This document shows positions 9,418-17,507 of a stretch of DNA of 64,000 bases, in pieces. The notes beneath the pieces are model-generated. The model ran no database searches, was not told where the DNA came from, and worked only from the letters and a program-made list of their open reading frames with translations. The translations under genes and the position numbers were made by a program. Positions within the stretch are counted from its first letter, which is position 1. The number at the start of each line of letters is the position of its first letter. Origin of the DNA: Paracoccus stylophorae (GTDB lineage Bacteria; Pseudomonadota; Alphaproteobacteria; Rhodobacterales; Rhodobacteraceae); the NCBI RefSeq assembly GCF_028553765.1, contig NZ_CP067134.1:1903001-1967000 (forward strand). The letters are read 5' to 3'.

Positions 9418-10377
9418 TCAGGCCCGGCCCAGCCTTTCCAGCCGCGCCGCGCGCAGCCGGGCGAAATCGTCGCCGGCGTGATACGATGACCGCGTCAGCG
9501 GCGTGGCCGACACCATCAGGAACCCCTTGCCATAGGCGGATTTCTCGTATCCCGTGAACTCTTCCGGGGTCACGAAGCGGGCCACGCGGTGATGCTTGGG
9601 TGTGGGTTGCAGATACTGGCCGATGGTCATGAAGTCGATATCGGCCGCGCGCATGTCGTCCATGACCTGCAACACGCCCTGCCGATCCTCGCCCAGCCCG
9701 ACCATGATGCCGGATTTCGTGAACATGGTCGGGTCCAGTTCCTTGACCCGCTGCAACAGGCGCAGCGAATGGAAATAGCGCGCGCCGGGGCGGACGGTCG
9801 GATACAGACCCGGCACGGTTTCAAGATTGTGGTTGAACACGTCGGGACGCGCCTCGACCACGGTTTCCAGCGCGCCGGGCTTGGTCTTCAGGAAATCGGG
9901 CGTCAGGACCTCGATGGTCGACTCGGGGCTGCGATGGCGGATCGCGCGGATCGTCTGGGCGAAATGTTCGGCCCCGCCATCGTCCAGATCGTCGCGATCC
10001 ACACTGGTAATCACGACATGGTTCAGGCCAAGCTTCTGCACCGCATGGGCGACGCGGCCGGGTTCGAACACGTCCAGCGCATCGGGCCGCCCGGTCGAGA
10101 CGTTGCAGAACGTGCAGCCGCGCGTGCAGATGTCGCCCATGATCATCATCGTGGCGTGACCCTGGCTCCAGCATTCGCCGACATTGGGGCAGCCCGCCTC
10201 CTCGCAGACGGTGGACAGCCGGTGTTCCTGCATGATGTCGCGCGTGCGTTTGTAGCCTTCGCTGACCGGCGCCTTGACCCGGATCCAGTCGGGCTTCCTG
10301 GGCTGGGCCTGATCGGGGCGATGCGCCTTTTCGGGGTGGCGAAGACGGGGCGGCTGCGGGGCGGTGATCTCGGTCAT
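9418..10377 (-). CDS. lipA: Lipoyl synthase
   Basis: Radical-SAM enzyme that inserts two sulfurs into octanoyl groups on lipoyl domains of pyruvate and oxoglutarate dehydrogenases. The 319-residue protein carries the auxiliary-cluster cysteines [12 protein letters not shown] and the radical-SAM motif CTRGCTFC. It also has [13 protein letters not shown], the [12 protein letters not shown] segment and a C-terminal [10 protein letters not shown] carrying the RSSYH serine that ligates the auxiliary cluster. ATG 10377 is chosen for its AAGG about 9 nt upstream; the frame extends 39 bp further. It is divergent from the peroxiredoxin gene. Confidence 0.96.
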   Translation of the reverse strand: MTEITAPQPPRLRHPEKAHRPDQAQPRKPDWIRVKAPVSEGYKRTRDIMQEHRLSTVCEEAGCPNVGECWSQGHATMMIMGDICTRGCTFCNVSTGRPDALDVFEPGRVAHAVQKLGLNHVVITSVDRDDLDDGGAEHFAQTIRAIRHRSPESTIEVLTPDFLKTKPGALETVVEARPDVFNHNLETVPGLYPTVRPGARYFHSLRLLQRVKELDPTMFTKSGIMVGLGEDRQGVLQVMDDMRAADIDFMTIGQYLQPTPKHHRVARFVTPEEFTGYEKSAYGKGFLMVSATPLTRSSYHAGDDFARLRAARLERLGRA

Positions 10378-10523
10378 GTCCGACCTTTCGCTGTGTTTCA
10401 TCCTCCTTAGTCCCAAACAGGGGCTTGATCAACGGCGCGCAACATGCTGCATCTGCACATCCACGCCGCAGCGCGGCATGTGGAGCCGGGGAGGAGAAAA
10501 TGCAGTTGCAAAGGAGTGTTGAG

Positions 10524-11072
<549 letters not shown>

Positions 11073-11091
11073 ACGCGGACGAAACGACAAA

Positions 11092-11116
11092 GGGCCGCAT
11101 GCAAGCGGCCCTTTTT
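11092..11116 (+). terminator. Rho-independent terminator after the peroxiredoxin gene
   Basis: GGGCCGC (11092-11098) pairs with GCGGCCC (11105-11111) around a six-base loop and is followed by five T residues. It lies 20 bp past the peroxiredoxin stop codon and before a convergent gene. Confidence 0.85.
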
Positions 11117-11156
11117 CGCGAATTGTCGCAGATCGCGGCGCCGGGCGCCCCGCCTG

Positions 11157-12299
11157 TCAGCCGATCAGGGGCGATCCGCCGCCATAGATTTCCTGGTAAT
11201 GGCGTTCCAGCCGCATCAGGGCCAGCCGCAGAACCACCTTGCCAGACCGCGCCGACCAGCCAAGACGACGCTCGGTCATCTCGATCCCTTCCAGAAAGCA
11301 GCAGACCCGCAGCACGATATCGCCCATGCCGGGGCCCAGATCGCGCAACGCCACCGCCACCCGGTCGCGCGCCGATTCCGAGCCGCCGCGATAGCCGCCG
11401 GCGCTGCGGCCCACATCGATGCCCGAGGTCATGAACCCGTCCCAGTTCTGGGTCACGCGCGGCCCCATCTGCGCCAGTTCGAAATCCTCGCGCAGCCTTT
11501 CGCCCGCCGCGACCATGCCCGCCGACAGAAACGGCCGCCCGTCCGCATCGCGTCTGCGCGCCAGGACCAGCAGCGGGCTTTCGGCGATGTTGACGCGCGC
11601 CGTCCGCCGGCGCCCGTCCTCGGGGTCCTCGATCCGGCGCTGTTCCCAGATGCGGTGACGCCCGGCATGATCGAAACCGACCGCCGCCTCGGCCATGCCC
11701 TCATGCGGGCTGCCGGGCACGGGATCGGCGTCGCGAAAATCGCCCGGACGCGGCATCGCGCGCCGGGTGCGCGACGATGCCAGCATCCGCCGCAGCGCCT
11801 CGCGCCCCGCCGGCGCAAGCGCATAGCGTTGCACCCGGCCCCCCTGCCCGCTTTGCACGACCCAGCCTTTCAGCGCCATCGCCTCGGCCTGCCTGCGTTC
11901 CAGAACCGCGGTGCGGATGTCGTCGCGCGTCACGATCGCCTTGGCCATGCCCGCGGCCGAGGCCATGACCGCCCCCGGCTCGGCCAGTCGCCGCAGCACG
12001 CGCAGGGCGGCGCGTTCGTCGAACGCCGCCTCGGTGGGCGCGGGCGGGGCCGACAACGCCCCATCGACCAGCGGATCGTCGCGCCGCGCCTCGAACCGGC
12101 GGATGCGACGCAGGATCGTCGAGGCGTGACAGCCCGCCTCGCGCGCCAGCGCCCTTATCGGCTCGCCGTCCTCGACATGGCGCAGATACAGCCTGGCGTC
12201 TTCGGGCAGGTGGGTCCGTTCCGCAGCGCCCTCGGGGGTCTCAGATCGGTGGTCCGCGCCTCCTGTCTCCATTGCGAAATCACCGGTCAAAATGGTCAT
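11157..12299 (-). CDS. DUF6456 helix-turn-helix protein
   Basis: A 380-residue cytoplasmic protein of the DUF6456 family found in alphaproteobacteria; function not established. An N-terminal helix-turn-helix (EPIRALAREAGCHASTILRRIRRFEAR, about residues 45-75, broken here only in description) suggests DNA binding. A middle region (about 100-170) looks like a second winged-helix-type module. The C-terminal domain (about 225-375) contains AESPLLVLARRRD, GERLREDFELAQMGPR, WDGFMTSG and LRVCCFLEGIEMTERRLGWSARSGKVVL-type sequence characteristic of the family. The start at 12299 has GGGACGAG upstream. It is divergent from a DUF6477 gene, a pairing that recurs in Rhodobacterales as far as I know. Confidence 0.8.
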   Translation of the reverse strand: MTILTGDFAMETGGADHRSETPEGAAERTHLPEDARLYLRHVEDGEPIRALAREAGCHASTILRRIRRFEARRDDPLVDGALSAPPAPTEAAFDERAALRVLRRLAEPGAVMASAAGMAKAIVTRDDIRTAVLERRQAEAMALKGWVVQSGQGGRVQRYALAPAGREALRRMLASSRTRRAMPRPGDFRDADPVPGSPHEGMAEAAVGFDHAGRHRIWEQRRIEDPEDGRRRTARVNIAESPLLVLARRRDADGRPFLSAGMVAAGERLREDFELAQMGPRVTQNWDGFMTSGIDVGRSAGGYRGGSESARDRVAVALRDLGPGMGDIVLRVCCFLEGIEMTERRLGWSARSGKVVLRLALMRLERHYQEIYGGGSPLIG

Positions 12300-12515
12300 G
12301 TCTCGTCCCTTGTCGTCCTTGGGCAGCCCGGCAGATGGCTCCCCTGGGTTGCGTTAGTTCCTGTAGATGACAGGCTGCTTTCTGCACATAGAGGCGACAT
12401 TCCCTAACAAAACCTAAAGATTCATTGCCCCCGCGCGCGGTGCAGGAAGGGTTTCGGCAACACACTTTAAAGTTGTGTGAAGCTGTCGGTCCGACATCCA
12501 GAAGGACCAGAATCG

Positions 12516-12917
12516 ATGACCGCCATGCCGAACGTGATCGCCTTTCGCCGCCCCTTGCCGCAGACCAGGCTGCGCCGGCCTGCCACGCTGATCCGCGCCG
12601 CTCGCGCAGGCCAACCGGGCTGGCGGAGAGAGCGGGATCTGCCCCGGCTTCTGCGCTGCGAGGGTTGCCCGGCGGCGGGCGACGCCCTGCCCCGGCTGCG
12701 CGCCCACGAGGCGATGATGAACGAGGCGCGGCTTGACCGTGATCCGGAATACGACATGCAGCGCCACGTTCTGCTGATGATCGCGATCCTGGCCGAGATG
12801 CGGGCGGCCGTCGCGGCCGCACCCCAGCCGGTGGCCGTCGCCGAAAGTGCGCTTTTCGCGGGCGTTGCCTGTCCGGCCTTCAGCGGCCCCGGAACAGCGA
12901 CCCCAGCACACCCCTGA
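12516..12917 (+). CDS. DUF6477 family protein
   Basis: A 133-residue basic protein recognised by RLRRPATLIRAARAGQPGW, RERDLPRLLRC and a helical DMQRHVLLMIAILAEMR segment, which match the short DUF6477 family of Rhodobacterales. No catalytic motif is visible. The first ten residues and an Ala/Pro-rich tail after residue 95 look unstructured. ATG 12516 has GAAGGA about 11 nt upstream. Its last 38 bp overlap the convergent HerA-like gene, so the exact C terminus could differ from relatives. Function unknown; the divergent DUF6456 gene is its steady neighbour. Confidence 0.75.
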   Translation: MTAMPNVIAFRRPLPQTRLRRPATLIRAARAGQPGWRRERDLPRLLRCEGCPAAGDALPRLRAHEAMMNEARLDRDPEYDMQRHVLLMIAILAEMRAAVAAAPQPVAVAESALFAGVACPAFSGPGTATPAHP

Positions 12918-14457
12918 CCAGCGCCTTGCCCGACCTTGTGCCCAATTGGCGGGCAAGGCTTTTGCCGAAGGTCTCGGCGATGGTATCGCTGCGTCTGGAA
13001 CGGCTTTTGGGCGCGGGCTCGGCGGCGTCGCGGCGCGGCTGGTAACGGCGCGCGTTGCGGTATTCCTCGCGGTCCATGTCGAACAGGTCCGCATCGCCGG
13101 ATGCCGCCTCCTTGCCGTCGGCACCGGCCAAGGCTGCCTCTTCGGCGCGTCGGGACAGGATTTCCTGCGCCGAGTCGCGTTCCAGCCGGGTGGCGTATTT
13201 CAGCGCCATGGGCGAGGCCGCGTTCACCCTTTGCCGTTCTGTGTCAAGGATCGGGCCCAGACGGCTGAAGGGCGGGCGGATCAGCGTGCGTTGCGCCATG
13301 CCCGGCACGCCCTTGGCTTCCAGAAAAGACGTCACGGCCTCGCCCGTGCCGACATCCCGAATGGCATCGGCGATATCGAAATCGGGGTTGGGGCGATAAT
13401 TCTGCGCCGCAAGCCGCAACGCCTTCTGGTCGCGGGCGGTAAAGGCGCGCAGCGCGTGCTGCACCCGGTTGCCAAGCTGACCCAGGATGTCTTCGGGAAT
13501 GTCGTCCGGGTTCTGGCTGATGAACCAGACGCTGACGCCCTTCGACCGGATCAGCCGCGCGACCTGTTCCACCTTCTCGATCAGCGCCTTGGGCGCGTCG
13601 TCGAACAGCAGATGCGATTCGTCGAAGAAGAACGCGATGCGCGGCCGGTCGGGGTCGCCGATCTCAGGCAACTGCTCGAACAACTCGGACAGAAGCCACA
13701 GCAGAAACGTCGCATACAGCCGGGGCGAGGCCATCAGCCGGTCGGCGGCCAGCACGTTGATGACGCCCTTTCCGGATGCGTCCTGCCGGATGATGTCGGC
13801 CAGATCCAGCGCCGGTTCCCCGAACAGGTTGTGGCCCCCCTGATTTTCCAGGATCAGCAGGGCGCGCTGGATCGCGCCGACGCTGGCCGTGCTGACATTG
13901 CCGTATTGCAGCGACAATTCGGTGGCGTTCTGGCCGACCCAGACCAGCATCGCCTGAAGATCCTTCAGATCCAGCAGCGCCAGCCCCTGTTCGTCGGCCA
14001 CGCGGAAGGCGATGTTCATCACCCCTTCCTGCACATCGGTCAGATCCAGCAGGCGCGACAGCAGCAGCGGCCCCATCTCGGCCGGGGTGGTGCGCACCGG
14101 ATGTCCGCGTTCGCCCCAGACGTCCCAGAACGTCACCGGAAATGACTGATAATCCAGCGTCAGTCCGATCTTCTCGGCGCGCTGTTGGAACGCATCGTGC
14201 AGGGGCGCATCGGCGCGGCCCGGCTGCGACAGCCCGGCCAGATCGCCCTTCACATCCGACAGAAACACCGGCACCCCCGCCAGCGACAGGCTTTCGGCAA
14301 GCGTCTGCAACGTCACCGTCTTGCCGGTGCCGGTCGCCCCGGCGATCATGCCGTGCCGGTTGGCGTATTTCAGCAGCAGCGATTGCGGCTGGCGGTGATC
14401 CGCGCCGCCTCCGCCCACGAAAACCGTGCCCGCGTCTTCATCCAGAACGCCTGTCAT
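12880..14457 (-). CDS. HerA-like ATPase/helicase (DUF853)
   Basis: A 525-residue hexameric-type FtsK/HerA ATPase of the DUF853 group. The Walker A is GMIAGATGTGKTVTLQ (near residue 45), the Walker B is RIAFFFDESHLLF, and the sensor/arginine region is KGVSVWFISQNPDDIPEDILGQLGNRVQHALRAF. The C-terminal 90 residues are charged and include an Arg/Ser-rich tail. No NurA nuclease is encoded next to it, so this is the solitary form common in proteobacteria, whose cellular role is not well known. ATG 14457 has a G-rich ribosome site (GAGGGGC). Confidence 0.87.
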   Translation of the reverse strand: MTGVLDEDAGTVFVGGGGADHRQPQSLLLKYANRHGMIAGATGTGKTVTLQTLAESLSLAGVPVFLSDVKGDLAGLSQPGRADAPLHDAFQQRAEKIGLTLDYQSFPVTFWDVWGERGHPVRTTPAEMGPLLLSRLLDLTDVQEGVMNIAFRVADEQGLALLDLKDLQAMLVWVGQNATELSLQYGNVSTASVGAIQRALLILENQGGHNLFGEPALDLADIIRQDASGKGVINVLAADRLMASPRLYATFLLWLLSELFEQLPEIGDPDRPRIAFFFDESHLLFDDAPKALIEKVEQVARLIRSKGVSVWFISQNPDDIPEDILGQLGNRVQHALRAFTARDQKALRLAAQNYRPNPDFDIADAIRDVGTGEAVTSFLEAKGVPGMAQRTLIRPPFSRLGPILDTERQRVNAASPMALKYATRLERDSAQEILSRRAEEAALAGADGKEAASGDADLFDMDREEYRNARRYQPRRDAAEPAPKSRSRRSDTIAETFGKSLARQLGTRSGKALVRGVLGSLFRGR

Positions 14458-14521
14458 GTCGCCGCCCCTCAAGGTTTTTTTGCCGTTGCGCGTCCGGTGC
14501 GCGCGCAAGAACAATACAATC

Positions 14522-14621
14522 TTAACCGCCGCGTGCCATATTCGATTTGTCCAGGGATCGCAGCCGTGCCCCGGACCTTCCTCCCTGTTGGACTGCCGCG
14601 CCCCCGGGCGCGGCTTTTTTT
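14522..14621 (+). ncRNA. Candidate small RNA with anti-Shine-Dalgarno motif
   Basis: This ORF-free stretch ends in a strong intrinsic terminator (14595-14621). Ten bases before it lies a pyrimidine-rich CCTTCCTCCC (14576-14585) that could pair with ribosome sites of the AGGAGG type. Alphaproteobacterial small RNAs with CCUCCUCCC loops (for example the CcsR RNAs of Rhodobacter) have this layout. The 5' end is a guess based on a weak promoter (TTGCGC, 18 bp, AACAAT, 14486-14515). Confidence 0.35.
14595..14621 (+). terminator. Rho-independent terminator of the first intergenic small-RNA candidate
   Basis: GCCGCGCC (14595-14602) pairs with GGCGCGGC (14607-14614) around a four-base loop, followed by seven T residues. 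No plus-strand gene ends here, which is why an upstream small RNA is proposed. Confidence 0.85.
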
Positions 14622-14645
14622 GATCGAACCTGACCTTTTGGACTG

Positions 14646-14674
14646 TTGACGGATCACGGTGCCGCGACTAGCGT
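14646..14674 (+). promoter_or_regulatory. Sigma70-type promoter in the HerA/IalB gap
   Basis: TTGACG (14646-14651), 17 bp, TAGCGT (14669-14674). The expected start site near 14681 lies just before three small hairpins and a terminator. Confidence 0.5.
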
Positions 14675-14680
14675 GCAGCG

Positions 14681-14754
14681 AATGAAGACCGGCCAGTCCG
14701 GCAGGGAGAAACGCCCAAGGCGTTGGGGTCGCGGGGAAAACTGCGGCCCTTTTT
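14681..14754 (+). ncRNA. Candidate small structured RNA of about 75 nt
   Basis: Between a good promoter (14646-14674) and an intrinsic terminator (14726-14754) lie further hairpins: CCGG-CCAGT-CCGG and AACGCC-CAA-GGCGTT. No ORF is present. The text around TCCGGCAGGGAG faintly recalls the SRP RNA apical loop, but the GGAA tetraloop is absent. A family could not be assigned. Confidence 0.45.
14726..14754 (+). terminator. Rho-independent terminator of the second intergenic small-RNA candidate
   Basis: GGGTCGC pairs with GCGGCCC (one G-T pair) around a loop of GGGGAAAACT, followed by five T residues. Confidence 0.75.
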
Positions 14755-14905
14755 AATTGTCCGATTTCGCGGGACGCCCGGCACCATGCACGCGCCTGTA
14801 TGGCCCATCGGTCAGGCCGCGTGGGCCGTCCCGACGCCCCGCCCGGATCGTATCGCCTTGCGCGGCAGGTCAACCCAAGGTGAAGCCTTGCGGCGATCTT
14901 GCCGC

Positions 14906-14934
14906 CTGACAACGCCGCCAAGACATGCTAGTCG
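14906..14934 (+). promoter_or_regulatory. Probable promoter of the IalB-family gene
   Basis: CTGACA (14906-14911), 17 bp, TAGTCG (14929-14934). The start site would fall near 14941, leaving a short leader that holds the ribosome site AAAGGAAAG before ATG 14968. Confidence 0.45.
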
Positions 14935-14967
14935 GCGAAAAAGCTTCGAGCAAAGGAAAGAACGAAC

Positions 14968-15846
14968 ATGCCGATCAAACCCTCGCAGGCATTGCTGGCG
15001 GCGCTGGCGCTTGTCGCAGCCCCGGCCTTCGCCCAGGACACGACCGGGACCGCGACCGCGGACGAGTCCGGAACGGCTTCGCAGGACGCCGCCCCGTCCG
15101 AACCCGCCGCCGCAGAGGACGCATCGGACGCGGCCCCCGCAGCGACCCCCGCCGAGCCTGCGGACGCGGATGCACCGGCCGCGACGGCAGAGACGCAGGC
15201 CGAACCGGCGACCGACGCGGCCCCCGCAGATGCGGCCCCGGCCACCGGGCAGCCCGCGCAGGATCAGGCCGCAGCCGAGCCGCAGGTCGGCAGCTATTAC
15301 GTGAAATCGACCCATAACGACTGGTCGCTGCGCTGCATCAACGCCGATCAGAACAAGGACCCGTGCGAACTGTATCAGCTGATGAAGGACGCCGAGGGCA
15401 ATTCGGTGGCCGAGATGACGCTGATCCCGCTGACCAACGGCGAAGTTGCCGCCGGCGCGACACTGGTCGCGCCGCTGGAAACCGACCTGATCCGCGGTCT
15501 GGGCTTTGCCGTCGACAGCGGCCAGGCGCGGGAATATCCGTTCAGCTTCTGCGCGCCGGTGGGCTGCGTGTCGCGGATGGGCTTTACCGCGGCCGAGTTG
15601 AACCAGCTGAAGCGCGGCGGCAAGGCCACCGTGACGCTGATGCCCTTTGGCGGCGATCCGAAGAACCCGGTCGAGCTGAACCTGTCGCTGGCAGGGTTCA
15701 CGGCGGCGTTCGAGGAGCTGAGCGAGTATACCACGCAGCCCGCGCCGCAGGCATCCGCGCCGGAGGAACCTGCCGCAGACGCACCTGCCGCAGACGCACC
15801 TGCCGCGGGCGCGCCCGCCGAAGACGCGGCCCCGGCCAGCGAATAA
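14968..15846 (+). CDS. Invasion-associated locus B (IalB) family secreted protein
   Basis: A 292-residue exported protein. A signal peptide (LLAALALVAAPAFAQ, cleavage near residue 22) leads into an Ala/Pro/Glu/Asp-rich linker of about 85 residues. The IalB domain follows (about 105-255), with DWSLRCI, CELYQLM, PFSFCAPVGCVSRMGF and a closing LSLAGFTAAFEEL. Its cysteines fit the disulfides expected in the periplasm. The tail repeats ADAPA-like units. IalB-family proteins are common in non-pathogenic alphaproteobacteria, and the name does not imply virulence here. It has its own promoter and a terminator at 15872. Confidence 0.88.
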   Translation: MPIKPSQALLAALALVAAPAFAQDTTGTATADESGTASQDAAPSEPAAAEDASDAAPAATPAEPADADAPAATAETQAEPATDAAPADAAPATGQPAQDQAAAEPQVGSYYVKSTHNDWSLRCINADQNKDPCELYQLMKDAEGNSVAEMTLIPLTNGEVAAGATLVAPLETDLIRGLGFAVDSGQAREYPFSFCAPVGCVSRMGFTAAELNQLKRGGKATVTLMPFGGDPKNPVELNLSLAGFTAAFEELSEYTTQPAPQASAPEEPAADAPAADAPAAGAPAEDAAPASE

Positions 15847-15871
15847 CGCCCGCATCGCGGTAAACGACACG

Positions 15872-15897
15872 AACCGCGCCCCGTGGGCGCGGTTTTT
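15872..15897. terminator. Intrinsic terminator between convergent IalB and KAS genes
   Basis: AACCGCGCC (15872-15880) pairs with GGCGCGGTT (15886-15894) around a five-base loop, and T residues follow on the plus strand. The minus-strand sequence beyond the hairpin is less T-rich, so it mainly serves the IalB gene. Confidence 0.8.
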
Positions 15898-15915
15898 ACG
15901 TGGCGACGTGACGGA

Positions 15916-17232
15916 TCAGACCCGGCGCAGCGCGATCACGGCGTTCAGCCCCCCGAACGCAAACGCGTTCGACAGCACCGCATCGACCTGCGCCTCGCGC
16001 GCCTCGTTCGGGACGACATCCAGCGCGCATTCAGGGTCCGGTTCCTGATAACCGATGGTCGGCGCGATCACCCCGTCGCGCAGCGCCATGATACAGGCCA
16101 GCAATTCGACCGCGCCGGTCGCGCCGATCAGATGCCCGTGCATGGATTTCGTGGACGAGATCATCAGCCGGTCGGCATGGTGGCCAAAGGCATGCGCCAC
16201 CGCCGCGCATTCGGTCTTGTCGTTCGCTGCGGTGCCGGTGCCGTGGGCGTTGATATAGCCGATCTGATCGCCGTTCAGACCGGCATCCTCCAGCGCGCCG
16301 CGAATCGCGCGTTCCGCGCCCTGCGCCGACGGCATCACGATGTCCTGCGCATCCGACGACATCGCGAATCCGACAACCTCGGCCAGGATCTGGGCGCCGC
16401 GCGCGCGCGCATGCTCGAAATCCTCGAACACGAAGACGCCCGCGCCCTCGCCCTGCACCATGCCGTTGCGGTTGGCGCTGAACGGGCGGCAGGCATCGCG
16501 CGACATGACCCGCAACCCCTCCCACGCCTTGATGCCGCCGAAACACAGCATCGCCTCGGATCCGCCGGTCAGCATCACCTGCGCCGCGCCCGACCGGATC
16601 ATCTGGAACGCCAGACCCATCGCGTGGTTCGAACTGGCGCAGGCGGTGGCGACCGTAAAGGACGGGCCGCGCAGCCCGTATTCCATCGAGGTGTGGCTGG
16701 CCGCGGCGTTGTTCATCAGCTTGGGCACGACGAACGGGTGGACCCGGTTCTTGCCCTCTTCATAGACGGCGCGGTAATTCTCGTCCCAGGTGTTCAGCCC
16801 GCCGCCCGCCGTGCCCAGCACGACGCCCGACCGCAGGCCCAATTCGCCCTGAAAGCTGAGGCCGGACTGCGCCACCGCCTGCTTGGCGGCCAGCAAGGTG
16901 AACTGGGTGAACTTGTCATACAGCAGGATCTGCTGGCGGTTGAAATAATCCTCGGGCCGCCAGTCATGGACCTGCGCGCCGATCTGGATCGACAGCCGGT
17001 CGACATCGCGGAAATCCAGCGCCGAAATGCCGCACCGCCCCTCGCGGAACGCGGCCAGGGTGGTGTCGACGTCATGTCCAAGCGCGTTGATCGTGCCGGC
17101 CCCGGTGATCGCCACGCGACGCATGCCCTGCGCGTTCACCGGCTGCGGCCCCTGCGCGACCGCCGGTGTGGGCGTGGCCCCGGCGCGGACGGCCGGGGCA
17201 TCGGCGGTGTTGGCGGGTGAGGTGTCGCTCAT
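15916..17232 (-). CDS. Beta-ketoacyl-ACP synthase (KAS II-like)
   Basis: A condensing enzyme that extends acyl chains held on an acyl carrier protein. The 438 residues contain the nucleophile in VATACASSNHA, the first histidine in NAHGTGTAANDKTE, and the second in STKSMHGHLIGATGAVE. The C-terminal NAFAFGGLNAVI is standard for KAS II. The first 36 residues are an Ala/Pro/Thr-rich leader before MRRVAITGAG. The start at 17232 overlaps the ACP stop by four bases (ATGA), which supports coupling, but a second start at 17124 is possible. It is last in the operon Ldt-lpxD-acp-KAS, which suggests work on a specific acyl chain, perhaps for lipid A; that is inference. Confidence 0.9.
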   Translation of the reverse strand: MSDTSPANTADAPAVRAGATPTPAVAQGPQPVNAQGMRRVAITGAGTINALGHDVDTTLAAFREGRCGISALDFRDVDRLSIQIGAQVHDWRPEDYFNRQQILLYDKFTQFTLLAAKQAVAQSGLSFQGELGLRSGVVLGTAGGGLNTWDENYRAVYEEGKNRVHPFVVPKLMNNAAASHTSMEYGLRGPSFTVATACASSNHAMGLAFQMIRSGAAQVMLTGGSEAMLCFGGIKAWEGLRVMSRDACRPFSANRNGMVQGEGAGVFVFEDFEHARARGAQILAEVVGFAMSSDAQDIVMPSAQGAERAIRGALEDAGLNGDQIGYINAHGTGTAANDKTECAAVAHAFGHHADRLMISSTKSMHGHLIGATGAVELLACIMALRDGVIAPTIGYQEPDPECALDVVPNEAREAQVDAVLSNAFAFGGLNAVIALRRV

Positions 17233-17495
17233 GCAGCTTTCTGCGCCACCAGACGCTCGACCGCGCGCATGATCGTGGCCATGTTCGAGATGTCGAAATC
17301 CGAATTCTCGGGCTCGTTGGCGTTGAAGGGGATGGTGATGTCGAACTCTTCCTCAAGCGCAAAGATGGATTCGACCAGCCCCAGACTGTCGATGCCCAGA
17401 TCCTCCGGCGTCGCGTCGTCGTCGATCTGGTGCGGTTCCAGCATGGCCTGTTCGGCAATGATGGCCCGGATGCGGGATTTGATCGTATCGGTCAT
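17229..17495 (-). CDS. Dedicated acyl carrier protein
   Basis: An 88-residue acyl carrier protein. The phosphopantetheine attachment serine is in LGIDSLGLVESIFALEEEF near residue 37, and an AGGAGG ribosome site precedes ATG 17495. It differs from the housekeeping AcpP: it is longer after the prosthetic-group helix and has an acidic loop (NEPENSDFDIS). In this it resembles specialised carriers such as AcpXL of rhizobia, though it is not clearly the same protein. It lies between lpxD and a KAS gene with an ATGA overlap, so it probably carries a chain that those enzymes make or use. Confidence 0.88.
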   Translation of the reverse strand: MTDTIKSRIRAIIAEQAMLEPHQIDDDATPEDLGIDSLGLVESIFALEEEFDITIPFNANEPENSDFDISNMATIMRAVERLVAQKAA

Positions 17496-17507
17496 GGAGC
17501 CTCCTGC

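Noticed and set aside
14690..14725. Resemblance to the apical loop of SRP (4.5S) RNA
   Set aside because: The required GGAA tetraloop is not present, long flanking pairing is incomplete, and a promoter and small hairpins fit a separate small RNA better.
14968..15846. Invasion role of the IalB-family protein
   Set aside because: The family is widespread in free-living alphaproteobacteria and nothing nearby points to host contact.
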